NCBI GenBank assembly: GCA_032251435.1
Contig: JAVVEH010000001.1
Location: 62,001 to 126,000 of the forward strand
Direction of reading: 5' to 3'
Length of the DNA: 64,000 nt
DNA from: JAVVEH01 sp032251435
GTDB lineage: Bacteria > Verrucomicrobiota > Lentisphaeria > Oligosphaerales > MVZH01
Shown: positions 16,840 through 26,244 of the stretch, one piece after another
Position numbering within the stretch: the first letter of the stretch is position 1
Layout: each line of letters starts with the position of its first letter
Notes under the pieces: generated by a model
The model's input: only the letters and a program-made list of their open reading frames with translations
Told to the model about the DNA's origin: nothing
Database searches by the model: none
Program-made: the position numbers and the translations under genes

Positions 16840-18582
16840 TCACTGTTTACCAAAGCAGAATAAATGTTTCGCACCGCGGATAATCAAACGGTTTCTCACC
16901 AACGCGGGGGTCGCGAATGCGGCTTCGCCCAGGCGGCCGCCCCCCAGCGTCTCGAATGTGTCCCCGGTGCCGAAAACAATCGTTTCCCCGGTCAAATCCG
17001 TGAGATAAATCCGGTCGCCATTGACAATTGGTGAGGCGTAAAATCCATGGTCAAACTCTTTCCGGTAGACAACGCGCCCCGTTTTTCCCTGAAGGCAAAT
17101 CACCTCCCCCGCGGATGTCGCCAACCATACTTTCCCATTGGCCGCCACCGGGCTGGCCACATCGGGTAGAGCCTCATCCCACGTCCAGAGAATCTCGCTG
17201 GCGCCCCCGCTGTCGACACGGACCCCGGCGGCTTGGGCGTACTCATTAGCGACGAACACGATCCCCCCCTCGTAGGCCGCCGAAGGAGCCACCTCACCCC
17301 CCAGGCATTTTTCTTCCCAAAGCAAGCCGCCATCCCCAGGTGAATAACCGCGGACCGTCGATTCATTGACCAGCACCACATGGTGTTTCCCATCCGGCGC
17401 GGTGATCATCACCGGAGAGCCCCAGGAAATAGTATCCCGCGCGACCCGCCACAACAGCTCCCCGGTTTTCACGTCGTAAGCCATCAATGAGGCCGCGGCG
17501 TTATGATCGTATTGAACAAACAGCACGCCCGCGTCAATCAGCAGCGAGGAGGAATGCCCATAGTGATTTTCGGGCACGCCCACATTTTGGGCCCACCGCC
17601 TGTCCCCCTCCAAAGTCAGGCAGACCAGATCACCGTTGGCGAAAATCGCGCAGACCCCATCCGCGGACACCGCGGGCGTGGGAGCGGCGTAGCCGGTGTC
17701 ATCGGTCACTTCGGGCGGTTTTTCAGGGGAGAGATCGATATCTGTCACAGCGTGTTCCCACAGTATCTCACCCGTTTCCAGCGAGTGGCAGGTGACCACA
17801 CGGCGTTCCGCGTTTCCGGAAGAAAGAAAGACCCGCTTTTCCCAGACCACCGGCGAACTGAATCCAGGCAAATCCAAGGCGATTTTCCACAGCAGGTTCA
17901 CATCTGTGCCGCCATCCCATGTCAAGGGGATCCCGGCGACCGCGGCCCGGCCCAGCCCCCCCCAACCGCGGAAAGCGGGCCAGGCCTGATCCTGATCGAC
18001 CGCCGGACCCGGCGGCGTGGACATGACAGTTCCCGGCGCGCCCGGTGGCGAGCCGGATAAGCCGCCGGACGCCTTCCCCGCGGCGGCGGGAGTCATCCAT
18101 TCGGGCAAGGTGGAATAGGCCGCCCACATTCCCAGACAGAGCGCGGCGGCGGCCCCGGCCCCGACCAGCAATCCCCGGGCCGTTCGATTCGCCCGCCAGC
18201 GGTGATCCGGCGCGTTTTTCGCCGTCGGCATCGCCACATCGGGCCGGTCGAGACTGCCCGCGGCCGTCCAACAGCCCGCTCCCAGCAGCACACTCATCAC
18301 CAACAACGCGCTCCCCGTTCTCAGTTGCCGGCGGCTGGTGAAAAAAGCCCGTCTCGCCAACCAATCAAGCTGCCGGATCCGTTCCGCTGTTTCCTCGCCG
18401 CCTTTTTCAGCGAAATCAGCGCGCAGATCCTGTAACAGAGAAGACTCCAACGGGTCGGCCCGCCGCAGTTGAACATGCGTGGTGACCAGCATGGCGGTAA
18501 GGGAAGCGGCGAAGAAAAAACATCCCCAGGCGAGGCCTGTCAGGCATTGCCGCGCCCGCGTGTCGGCTTTCGATGGTTTCAT
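16840..18582 (-). CDS. Membrane-anchored PQQ-like beta-propeller protein
   Basis: The first 160 of 580 residues carry three hydrophobic segments (about residues 14-33, 88-108 and 135-157), with a charged helical stretch between the first two. A Gly/Pro-rich linker follows. From about residue 195 comes an outward-facing propeller of PQQ/BamB type, starting AWPAFRGWGGLGRA. It has repeated blades such as VTCHSLETGEILWEH, LMAYDVKTGELLWRV and ICLQGKTGRVVYRKE. Family members bind PQQ or act as scaffolds. The Trp-docking motifs are weak here, so a structural or binding role is as likely as dehydrogenase activity. It heads the MoxR-DUF58-transglutaminase operon, which suggests it is part of the same envelope system. 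Confidence 0.82.
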   Translation of the reverse strand: MKPSKADTRARQCLTGLAWGCFFFAASLTAMLVTTHVQLRRADPLESSLLQDLRADFAEKGGEETAERIRQLDWLARRAFFTSRRQLRTGSALLVMSVLLGAGCWTAAGSLDRPDVAMPTAKNAPDHRWRANRTARGLLVGAGAAAALCLGMWAAYSTLPEWMTPAAAGKASGGLSGSPPGAPGTVMSTPPGPAVDQDQAWPAFRGWGGLGRAAVAGIPLTWDGGTDVNLLWKIALDLPGFSSPVVWEKRVFLSSGNAERRVVTCHSLETGEILWEHAVTDIDLSPEKPPEVTDDTGYAAPTPAVSADGVCAIFANGDLVCLTLEGDRRWAQNVGVPENHYGHSSSLLIDAGVLFVQYDHNAAASLMAYDVKTGELLWRVARDTISWGSPVMITAPDGKHHVVLVNESTVRGYSPGDGGLLWEEKCLGGEVAPSAAYEGGIVFVANEYAQAAGVRVDSGGASEILWTWDEALPDVASPVAANGKVWLATSAGEVICLQGKTGRVVYRKEFDHGFYASPIVNGDRIYLTDLTGETIVFGTGDTFETLGGGRLGEAAFATPALVRNRLIIRGAKHLFCFGKQ

Positions 18583-18684
18583 GGTTCAGTCACACGGCTC
18601 GTGTTAACCCGTTTCGTTTCGTCCTTGGCGGGCGACCGCCCCGCCCGTGGGAAGAGGCGGCGGTGAAAGCGTTTCCGGAAGGGG

Positions 18685-20013
18685 TCACAGACCCCCTTTA
18701 CTCAGGCGTCGGTCCACCACCCGTTTCGCTTTGCCTTCAAAGCGGGCCAGGGTCTCAGGCGGTGCCAATTCAATGGCGCAGCGCACACCGGTCACCGTTT
18801 GGACGCGGCGGGCGATCCGGTCACGCAATTGTTGCATGACCCGCATCTCATCCGAAAAACTGTCCGGCCGGATTTCCACCCTGACCGTGAGTTCATCCAG
18901 ATATCCGGGGCGGTCGACAATGATCTGATAATGGGGGGCGACCCCTTCAATCCGGAGCAGGGCTTCCTCGATTTGTGACGGGAAAATATTGACTCCCCGG
19001 ATGATCAGCATATCATCCGACCGGCCGGTCACCCGGCTCATCCGCACCCCCGTACGGCCACAGGGACACGGCTCGTGATTGAGACGGGCGATGTCACGTG
19101 TCCGGTAGCGGAGAAAAGGCATGGCCTCTTTATTGATCGTCGTGATCACCAACTCTCCAAGCTCGCCGTCCGGAACGGGTTCCAGCGTCTCGGGATCCAG
19201 ACATTCGATGATAAAATTGTCTTCCTGGACATGCATGCCGTCCCGGTACGGGCATTCGCCGCTGACTCCCGGGCCGATCACTTCACTCAACCCGTAATTA
19301 TTAAACGCCAGAATGCCCAGTTCTTTTTCAATTTCCACACGCATGTCTTCCGTCCAGGGCTCGGCCCCGAAAAACCCCAGAGACAGGTTCAGATCCCCGG
19401 GAGAGACACCCTGTTTTTTCATTGTCTCCGCGATCGTCAAGGCGTAACTTGGCGTGCACACCAAGGCGTCGGCGCCAATATCCTTCAGCAATTGGATTTG
19501 CCGGTCGGTGTTTCCCGCCGCGGCGGGCAGGATGGCCGCTCCCACCATTTCCGCCCCGTAGTGCAAGCCAAAGCCACCCGTGAAAAGCCCGTACCCAAAG
19601 GAGATCTGCACGGTATGGGCCGGTGATAACCCGCCCGCGCGTAAAAACCGGGCGCAGAGTCCGCTCCAAGTATCCAGGTCTTTCGCGGTGTATGCGACAA
19701 AGGTGGGTGTGCCCGTGGTCCCGCTGGACCCGTGAATCCTCGCCAAGTCTTCCCGGGGAACGGCCAGCAAGTCCAAAGGGTAATGCGCACGGAGATTTTC
19801 CTTGACCGTGAATGGCAACCGACGCACGTCATCCAAACTCCGCAGGCTGTCGCCAGTCAGTCCGCGGGCGGCCAGTTCCCGCTGGAAGAAAGGCGCGCGC
19901 CTGACATGATCCACCGTTCGCCGCAGGCGCGCCAGTTGCAAGGCTTCCAAGTCCGGGCGCGGGAGGGTTTCGGCCGGATCAAAAATAACATTTGGGACCA
20001 GAGGCGCGGGCAT
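18685..20013 (-). CDS. Phenylacetate-CoA ligase (second copy in operon)
   Basis: This 442-residue member of the adenylate-forming family matches PaaK-type aryl-CoA ligases. It has the P-loop HGSSGTTGTPTFVAYT, the adenylate motif NNYGLSEVIGPGVSGEC, the YRTRDIARL region, and the C-terminal RSDDMLIIRGVNIFPSQIE hinge. It joins phenylacetate or a similar aryl acid to CoA with ATP, or works in reverse to harvest energy from the aryl-CoA. It is the last gene of the ior operon, 19 bases after the ACT gene. A second, different ligase is encoded two genes upstream. The two share the same motifs but differ widely elsewhere, so they may prefer different aryl acids. Confidence 0.9.
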   Translation of the reverse strand: MPAPLVPNVIFDPAETLPRPDLEALQLARLRRTVDHVRRAPFFQRELAARGLTGDSLRSLDDVRRLPFTVKENLRAHYPLDLLAVPREDLARIHGSSGTTGTPTFVAYTAKDLDTWSGLCARFLRAGGLSPAHTVQISFGYGLFTGGFGLHYGAEMVGAAILPAAAGNTDRQIQLLKDIGADALVCTPSYALTIAETMKKQGVSPGDLNLSLGFFGAEPWTEDMRVEIEKELGILAFNNYGLSEVIGPGVSGECPYRDGMHVQEDNFIIECLDPETLEPVPDGELGELVITTINKEAMPFLRYRTRDIARLNHEPCPCGRTGVRMSRVTGRSDDMLIIRGVNIFPSQIEEALLRIEGVAPHYQIIVDRPGYLDELTVRVEIRPDSFSDEMRVMQQLRDRIARRVQTVTGVRCAIELAPPETLARFEGKAKRVVDRRLSKGGL

Positions 20014-20032
20014 ATCGAGGCAACGTCCTTAA

Positions 20033-20470
20033 CTAGTCAAAACAGCCATTGAGGCAGTCACAGGTGATGGCGCTGAGCGGATGACCCGCCATTTTGCTTA
20101 ACGCCAGATCCGGATTATCAAACCGGAACAGCAAAATAGCGCGGTCGCCGCGTTTGCAGGTAAAGGCGTACATGTACTCCACATTGACACCGGAATGTTC
20201 CATTTCCTTTAACACCTTGGCTAACCCGCCGGGATGATCGGGCACTTCAACAGCGACCATATCCGTCACCGTCACCACGCATCCCGCCTCCTCCAGGACT
20301 TTTTTGGCGGCTTCCCATTCTTTGACAATCAGCCGCAGAATACCGAACTGATCCGTGTCCGCCAGTGACAGGGTTTGAATGCTGATGCCCGCGTCAGCCA
20401 GGATCTGGCAGGGGATCATTAATTGTCCGGGACGGTTTTCAACAAAAAGGGATAATTGTTTGACCTTCAT
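20033..20470 (-). CDS. Tandem ACT-domain protein
   Basis: The ATG at 20470 has AAAGGAA upstream and is preferred over 20491. The 145 residues form two ACT domains: residues 1-65 start MKVKQLSLFVENRPGQL, and residues 66-140 start VVAVEVPDHPGGLAKVLKEM. ACT domains bind amino acids. It lies between two phenylacetate-CoA ligase genes and downstream of iorAB, a conserved arrangement in anaerobes. It therefore probably senses an aromatic amino acid and regulates the enzymes of this pathway. It has no catalytic or DNA-binding domain. Confidence 0.88.
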   Translation of the reverse strand: MKVKQLSLFVENRPGQLMIPCQILADAGISIQTLSLADTDQFGILRLIVKEWEAAKKVLEEAGCVVTVTDMVAVEVPDHPGGLAKVLKEMEHSGVNVEYMYAFTCKRGDRAILLFRFDNPDLALSKMAGHPLSAITCDCLNGCFD

Positions 20471-20527
20471 AAACCGGTTCCTTTCGCACATACGGTGTTC
20501 GCTGTCATGCCATTCGGGTTTTCGGGA

Positions 20528-21862
20528 TCAGATATTCCGGTTATCGATCACGCGGCGGGCTTTTCCCTCACTGCGGGGAATGGAGCGGGGTTCGACCAGA
20601 CGGACCGCGCAACGGATATTGAGGGTGCTTTCCAGCGCGCGCCCGATGTCACCCCGGAGTTTTTCCACGCTCCCGATCGTGTCACTGAATAATTCCGGGG
20701 TGATTTCCACTTGGACCTCAATCGTGTCAAGATCACGCTCACGGGTCAAAACGATTTGGTAATGGGGCAAGGTGCCTTCGACACTCAACAAGGCGGATTC
20801 AATTTGGGACGGATAGACATTCACGCCCCGGATAATGACCATGTCATCGCTCCGGCGGGAGATCCGCCGGATGCGGCGGATCGTCCGCCCGCAGGGACAG
20901 GGACTGGTTTCAATCCGGGTCACATCCCGTGTCCGGTAGCGAATCATGGGAATCGCCCGCTTACTTAATGTGGTGAACACCAGTTCGCCTTCTTCACCAT
21001 CCGGCAACACCGCGCCGGTTTCCGGATCGACAATTTCGGGATAGAAGTGATCTTCGAAGATATGGAGTTGGTTTTGCGCCTCGCATTCAGAACCGACTCC
21101 CGGTCCGATAATTTCAGACAGGCCATAGATGTCGTAGGCCTTGATGCCCGTGGCTTCTTCGATACGCGCGCGCATCGCCTCACTCCACGGTTCGGCGCCG
21201 AAAATACCGGCGCGGATCGGTAATTCACGGAAATCGATGCCCGCCGCCAGGGCCTTTTCCGCCAAATGCAGAAAATAGCTGGGTGTGCAGCAAATGGCGG
21301 TGGTGTGAAAGTCTTTGAGCACCATGATCTGGCGGTCAGTATTGCCGCCTGAGATGGGGATGACCGTCGCCCCCAGAGCCTCCGCTCCGTAGTGGGCTCC
21401 CAGCCCCCCCGTGAACAAGCCATATCCATAAGCGTTTTGCACAATGTCGCCACGATGCAGACCGCAGGCCGCGAACGTGCGCACCATCACCTCCGTCCAG
21501 ACCGCGATGTCCTCGTCGGTATAGGCGACGACTTTCGGCCGTCCGGTCGTCCCGCTCGAGGCGTGCAAGCGCACGACCTCACTCATCGGCACGGCGAACA
21601 ACCCATAGGGATAGTTGGCGTGCAGGTCCTCTTTCGTCGTGAAGGGCAGATGGCGGATATCAGCCAGTGTTTTGATATCCTCCGGTTTGAGCCCCTTGTC
21701 ATCAAGCCGCGTCCGGAACAACGCCACGTTGGCGTAGGCGTGGCTCACCACCGCCCGCAACCGTTGCGACTGTATGGCGCGCAGTTTCTCCACCGGCATG
21801 AAATCCGGAATGGTGGCCGGATGGCATTGGCCGCCAAGATCATTCCACTGTTCTTTCAGCAT
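20528..21862 (-). CDS. Phenylacetate-CoA ligase (first copy in operon)
   Basis: The ATG at 21862 has AAAGGG six bases upstream and gives a 444-residue product; the longer frame to 21895 runs into the end of iorB. The motifs are those of PaaK enzymes: HASSGTTGRPKVVAYT, DIYGLSEIIGPGVGSEC, IRYRTRDVTRIE, and RSDDMVIIRGVNVYPSQIE. It activates aryl acids such as phenylacetate to CoA thioesters or, in amino-acid fermentation, converts the aryl-CoA made by indolepyruvate oxidoreductase with recovery of energy. It lies between iorB and the ACT gene in one operon. Confidence 0.92.
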   Translation of the reverse strand: MLKEQWNDLGGQCHPATIPDFMPVEKLRAIQSQRLRAVVSHAYANVALFRTRLDDKGLKPEDIKTLADIRHLPFTTKEDLHANYPYGLFAVPMSEVVRLHASSGTTGRPKVVAYTDEDIAVWTEVMVRTFAACGLHRGDIVQNAYGYGLFTGGLGAHYGAEALGATVIPISGGNTDRQIMVLKDFHTTAICCTPSYFLHLAEKALAAGIDFRELPIRAGIFGAEPWSEAMRARIEEATGIKAYDIYGLSEIIGPGVGSECEAQNQLHIFEDHFYPEIVDPETGAVLPDGEEGELVFTTLSKRAIPMIRYRTRDVTRIETSPCPCGRTIRRIRRISRRSDDMVIIRGVNVYPSQIESALLSVEGTLPHYQIVLTRERDLDTIEVQVEITPELFSDTIGSVEKLRGDIGRALESTLNIRCAVRLVEPRSIPRSEGKARRVIDNRNI

Positions 21863-21881
21863 CGCTCGCCCTTTCAACTCG

Positions 21882-22352
21882 TTATGATTCAGCACCCAGT
21901 TTGAACGCGGCCGCGTTCACCTCACGCAGACGTTCCGGCACCCGCGCCGCGATCACCCGTGACCACACATCCGCGGCGAAATCCAACTTGGCGCTCAACA
22001 ACCCCAGCATGGCGACATTCAAGGCTTTTTTATTCTCAAGTCTGGCGCTGTCGATCATGCCAGGTTCCAACAAAACCCCGCCCTTTTTAAGCGTCCATTG
22101 ATTGTTTTCAATTTGGCTGGACTCCAACACAACCAGAAAATCCGCCTCGCCCGGCGGCACCATCGGGCTGAGCACACAGTCACCAAAGCGGACTTCCGTC
22201 GTGACCGACCCGCCCCGCTGGCTCATGCCGTGAATTTCGCTTTTTTTCACATCAACACCGGCTTCAAAAACCACATCGGCGAAAATATCGGAGGCGGTCA
22301 ACACCCCCTGTCCACCCAGACCGGCGAACACAACACTCGTGACTTCAGACAT
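21882..22352 (-). CDS. iorB: Indolepyruvate:ferredoxin oxidoreductase, beta subunit
   Basis: This 156-residue protein is the gamma-type (POR/KOR) domain that forms IorB. The family start VVFAGLGGQGVLTASDIFAD is followed by KKSEIHGMSQRGGSVTTEVRFG and the C-terminal NVAMLGLLSA. It is somewhat shorter than typical IorB (about 190 residues), mainly at the C-terminus. With IorA it decarboxylates aryl-2-oxoacids to aryl-acetyl-CoA and reduces ferredoxin, in the cytoplasm. AAGGG precedes the start. It lies 83 bases after iorA and just before the first ligase gene. The enzyme is expected to be oxygen-sensitive. Confidence 0.9.
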   Translation of the reverse strand: MSEVTSVVFAGLGGQGVLTASDIFADVVFEAGVDVKKSEIHGMSQRGGSVTTEVRFGDCVLSPMVPPGEADFLVVLESSQIENNQWTLKKGGVLLEPGMIDSARLENKKALNVAMLGLLSAKLDFAADVWSRVIAARVPERLREVNAAAFKLGAES

Positions 22353-22435
22353 GTTTTTTTCCCTTCACTAAAGATGTTCACACGCCACATCAGCGTGTTT
22401 ACGCATGCTCAAAAGGCGGCCCGGCGGGCAGTCTG

Positions 22436-24040
22436 TCACTCTCCCGCCGCGGCGGCGTTAGCGGTGTCATACTGGTGAATTTTTTTCGCCGCCAGAACGC
22501 AAGGGGAACGCATGATAAACACGGTTAAGCCCTCCCGTTCCATCGCTTCAGCGAACAGAGTCTTGACATGATCCTTTTCCTTGTGGGGATTAAAGACCTG
22601 GACATCCTCCACACCCATCGCCCGGATCACGTCCTCCAGCACCATTTTGCGGGCGGGTTCATGATTCAACGCCCGGCCCGTGCCAGGGTGTTCCTGCAAC
22701 CCGGTCATCGCTGTGGTGGCGTTGTCAAGAATCACCACAACATGACCGGTTCGCGGGGGATTATAAACCATCTCGGCGATACCGGTGAGACCACTGTGAA
22801 TAAAGGTGCTGTCACCAATGACCGACACCACCTTTTTCGCTTGCTGTGCCGGGAGGACGTGACGCAATCCCAATCCCACGCCGATGCTGGCGCCCATGCA
22901 GACGCAGGTGTCAATCGATTGAAAGGGCGGCATCACACCCAACGTGTAACAACCGATGTCACCACTGACAATCGCGTCCAACTCTTTTAACGCCTGGAAG
23001 GCGATCCGGTGCGGACAGCCCTGGCAGAGCGCCGGGGGTTTACCCGCCGGCGGTCTTGGCTCAGGCGCCGTGTTCCCGGCGATGATCCGCCGCACGCGCG
23101 CCACGTTCAACTCGCCAAACCGGTACATCTCATCCTTGCCTTCCACAGCGATTCCCGCGGACCGCGCGTCCGACACGAGGATAGGATCACCTTCCTCCAC
23201 CACCACGCAACGGTCCACACTCTCGGCGAACGCGCGGATTTTTTCAATCGGTAGCGGATAGGTCAAGCCCAACTTTAATATTCTGGCGGACGGACAGGCT
23301 TCCCGGGCGTGCATGTAGGCGACACCGGACGTGATAATACCCAACTCGGGCCGGCCGTCGTCCACGCGGTTGACAGTGGATGTCTCGCTCACATGGGCGA
23401 TCTCGGCCAGCCGGGCCCGCATGCGGACATGGGCGGGACGGGCGTAAGCGGGAATCATCACATAGCTTTTCACGTCCCGGACAAACGCCGCCTGATTCTC
23501 CGGTCTCCTCTCGGCGCGGCGGCGCACGATGGTCTTGGAGTGACAAATCCGGGTCGTCAACCGGAGAAAGACAGGGGTTTGAAAGTCTTCGGCCAGCGCC
23601 AACGCGGCGAAGGTGAAATCATAGGCTTCCTGAGAATCCGACGGCTCGAACATCGGCACACCCGCGGCCCGGGCGTAATGGCGGTTATCCTGCTCATTTT
23701 GGCTGGACGCCATACCCGGATCGTCGGCAGTGACGATCACCAGGCCTCCCGGACAGCCAGAGTAGGCGACGGTGAACAAAGGATCCGCGGCGACATTCAC
23801 GCCCACGTGTTTCATCGTGACCAGCGCGCGGGCGCCTCCGAAAGCGACCCCAATACCCACCTCCAAAGCCACTTTTTCATTGGGCGACCATTGCGCTTTG
23901 CCGCCACAGGCCGCGAAGGTTTCCAATATTTCCGTTGATGGGGTCCCCGGATATCCGACACCGAGAGCGACACCGGCGTCCAGCGCCGCCCGCGCCACCG
24001 CCTCATTGCCGCTCAACAGCGATCTGTTATTATCTGCCAT
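22436..24040 (-). CDS. iorA: Indolepyruvate:ferredoxin oxidoreductase, alpha subunit, without C-terminal ferredoxin domain
   Basis: This 534-residue protein has the pyrimidine-binding domain first (GYPGTPSTEILETF, VTMKHVGVNVAADPL) and the thiamine-diphosphate domain later. The latter includes PPALCQGCPHRIAFQAL, VSGDIGCYTLGVMPPF and VIGDSTFIHSGLTGI. It oxidatively decarboxylates indolepyruvate, phenylpyruvate and related acids with CoA and ferredoxin. Many IorA proteins end with two [4Fe-4S] motifs; here the chain ends shortly after MRSPCVLAAKK with no CxxCxxC cluster. Electrons must therefore leave through a separate ferredoxin. It is the first gene of the operon, with AGGA 10 bases upstream of its ATG. 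Confidence 0.92.
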   Translation of the reverse strand: MADNNRSLLSGNEAVARAALDAGVALGVGYPGTPSTEILETFAACGGKAQWSPNEKVALEVGIGVAFGGARALVTMKHVGVNVAADPLFTVAYSGCPGGLVIVTADDPGMASSQNEQDNRHYARAAGVPMFEPSDSQEAYDFTFAALALAEDFQTPVFLRLTTRICHSKTIVRRRAERRPENQAAFVRDVKSYVMIPAYARPAHVRMRARLAEIAHVSETSTVNRVDDGRPELGIITSGVAYMHAREACPSARILKLGLTYPLPIEKIRAFAESVDRCVVVEEGDPILVSDARSAGIAVEGKDEMYRFGELNVARVRRIIAGNTAPEPRPPAGKPPALCQGCPHRIAFQALKELDAIVSGDIGCYTLGVMPPFQSIDTCVCMGASIGVGLGLRHVLPAQQAKKVVSVIGDSTFIHSGLTGIAEMVYNPPRTGHVVVILDNATTAMTGLQEHPGTGRALNHEPARKMVLEDVIRAMGVEDVQVFNPHKEKDHVKTLFAEAMEREGLTVFIMRSPCVLAAKKIHQYDTANAAAAGE

Positions 24041-24157
24041 ATGAACGCGTTCCTATTCAAGTATTCTTGTCGCCATGTCACGTTGAGGCCGCCGAATATA
24101 ACGGCCTCAAGCCCCAATGCGAGCGTCTTTTACGATGTCACGCCGCCGCGGGCTTGT

Positions 24158-25474
24158 CTAATTCGCCGATCTGACCACCCGGCGGATATCCAGTTTCCGG
24201 TTATGAAACGCCTCCACCCGGTTCCGCCCGTCCTTTTTCGCTTTATAAAGCGCCTTGTCAGCGTTGATGATAACATCCTGAGGCTCCGAGTCTTCGCCGA
24301 AGCTGTCGGCCACCCCGACGCTGATCGTCAGCGTCAACCCCTTTTTCTCCTTTGCCGTCCGCTTCCGCTTGGCCGCCCCTTTCAGCTTTGACATGGGCCG
24401 GTCATTGTCACGCAACACAAATGTGCTTTTATGAATGCCTTCCCGGAGCGCGTTGAGGCTTGATGTCACCTGGTCCACCGTTTGTTTCGGGAAAATGACG
24501 GCGAACTCCTCGCCGCCATATCGATACGCCCGCCCGTCTCGCACATGCCGGAGTTTAGCCGCGATAAAGCGCAAGGCCTGGTCTCCGACATCATGGCCAT
24601 GGCGGTCATTGACTTTTTTAAAATGATCGATGTCCACCATGGCGATCGCGTATTTTGGGCCCAATGTGGCCAACCGGTAGTCAAGCGCCCGGCGCCCGGG
24701 CAACTGGGTGAGTTGATCCACGAACGCGGTGCCATGGGATATTTCCAAGACCGCGTACAGTTCAACCACCGCGGCGGTCATCAAGGTGAAAGAGGCGGCG
24801 CTCAACCCGGCCAACCAGCGGTTCGCCTCACCGCCTAACTCCCGCCAAGCGGCGAAATCCTCATGGATCACCACGAATGTGGCGAAAACGGACACCAAAA
24901 CGCCAGCCAACAGGGGGCCGTACACCGGTTCCGTTTTCGCCGATGGATAAACCAAAAACACCCAACAGAGAAAAAACACCGCGGTTGACACCCGGGGAAC
25001 CGGACAGACAGTCGGCAGAGTCGGAGCCAGAAGCCAGGAAGGCAGCCAGCGGCTCGGAAAACCATCCAGAAACTGCACCGACAACGCCAGCGTCAAGCAG
25101 ACAAAAAGCAGGACAAAGAAGCGGAAAAGGCCATGTTCACTTAACATTCCCCGGTCTCTTCCCAGGTAGAACCAGACAAAGAACACCGGCAGAACCAACG
25201 AGGCTGACAAGCGGAATTCCATACCAAGCGGGCCAAAATCGTACACGCGGGTCAGGCCAAGATGCAAAAGCCCCAAGGTCAGACTTGACAACGCCAGCAT
25301 GGATTTATTAAACCGCCAGGCCAGCAAGGCGGCGAAGCCCAGAACCAGATAGGGTAAAACCAGGGTGGTCCAACTGTTCCGATGTTCCCGCAACACGTCC
25401 GGGTGTTTGACGAAAAACCCCAGGACAGCGGCCAGCAGGATCAGTGGAAAGATATGGATGATCAATCGTTTCAT
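24158..25474 (-). CDS. Membrane-bound diguanylate cyclase (GGDEF domain)
   Basis: The first 250 of 438 residues contain about seven or eight hydrophobic segments, probably an integral membrane sensor. A GGDEF domain follows with FKKVNDRHGHDVGDQALRFI and the active site YRYGGEEFAVIF. It makes cyclic di-GMP from GTP. The RxxD inhibitory site normally found just before the active loop is not in register here (HVRD), so product inhibition may be lost. A lysine-rich insert (LKGAAKRKRTAKEKKG) interrupts the domain before LTISVGVADS. Its start overlaps the end of the PP2C phosphatase gene by four bases. Confidence 0.88.
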   Translation of the reverse strand: MKRLIIHIFPLILLAAVLGFFVKHPDVLREHRNSWTTLVLPYLVLGFAALLAWRFNKSMLALSSLTLGLLHLGLTRVYDFGPLGMEFRLSASLVLPVFFVWFYLGRDRGMLSEHGLFRFFVLLFVCLTLALSVQFLDGFPSRWLPSWLLAPTLPTVCPVPRVSTAVFFLCWVFLVYPSAKTEPVYGPLLAGVLVSVFATFVVIHEDFAAWRELGGEANRWLAGLSAASFTLMTAAVVELYAVLEISHGTAFVDQLTQLPGRRALDYRLATLGPKYAIAMVDIDHFKKVNDRHGHDVGDQALRFIAAKLRHVRDGRAYRYGGEEFAVIFPKQTVDQVTSSLNALREGIHKSTFVLRDNDRPMSKLKGAAKRKRTAKEKKGLTLTISVGVADSFGEDSEPQDVIINADKALYKAKKDGRNRVEAFHNRKLDIRRVVRSAN

Positions 25475-26244
25475 CGCACCAAAGCCACACAGGCTGAAAG
25501 ATTGTCCCGGCTGCCTTCCCGCAAGGCGCCGAGGATCAGTCGGTCCACGGCTTCCCGGGCGGTCGCGGCGTCGCCCAAAGCCAGTGTCATTTGATCCGCC
25601 GCCAACATCTTCCAGACACCGTCTGTCGCCAGCATGAACCGGTCGCCCCGGGCGCAGGGAACTTGCCGGAATCCTGTTGTGACGGTGGGCTCAGTACCCA
25701 CACAGCGGTAAAGTGTGTTTCCCAAGGGGTGGGACACCGCTTCTTTTCGTGTTATTTTCTTCTCCTCAACCCATTGTTGAACAACGGTGTCATCATGCGT
25801 GAGGGGCTCCAGTTTTCCCTTACGCAACCGGTAACATCGACTGTCGCCGATATTGAAAACCATCGCCTGCTGGTCAAATAAATGCAGCGTGCTCAGCGTG
25901 GTGCCCGTGGTGAACATCGTGTTTCCGAACTGATGGTTAAGTTTAAACAAAAACAAATTCGCTTCCCGCACAGCTTCCCGCATGCTCTCAGCGCATATCC
26001 GCACGCGGCCCCCCGGACAGAGACCGGATGACAGACGGGCGTTCAACAACTTTCGCACCACCAGCTGGCTGGCGATATCCCCGACATCGCATCCCCCGAC
26101 ACCATCGGCGACCGCCAGAAAGGTGTCGGGCGCTCCCGGCAAATAAACAGTCAAAAAACTGTCTTCATTCGCTTGCCGCACGCGACCGATATGGCTGGCC
26201 CCGGCGACATCAAATGCGTGGATGGTTGGATGAGACTTCGACAC
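25471..26244 (-). CDS. PP2C-type serine/threonine protein phosphatase
   Basis: This 257-residue protein has the PP2C metal-binding motifs in order: GRVRQANEDSF, FLAVADGVGGCDVGDIAS, VFNIGDSRCYRL, LTHDDTVVQQWV, and ATDGVWKML near the C-terminus. It should be a soluble Mn2+/Mg2+-dependent phosphatase that reverses Hanks-type Ser/Thr kinase action. No kinase is seen in the window. The stop overlaps the start of the diguanylate cyclase gene, so the two are cotranscribed. Confidence 0.9.
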   Translation of the reverse strand: MSKSHPTIHAFDVAGASHIGRVRQANEDSFLTVYLPGAPDTFLAVADGVGGCDVGDIASQLVVRKLLNARLSSGLCPGGRVRICAESMREAVREANLFLFKLNHQFGNTMFTTGTTLSTLHLFDQQAMVFNIGDSRCYRLRKGKLEPLTHDDTVVQQWVEEKKITRKEAVSHPLGNTLYRCVGTEPTVTTGFRQVPCARGDRFMLATDGVWKMLAADQMTLALGDAATAREAVDRLILGALREGSRDNLSACVALVR

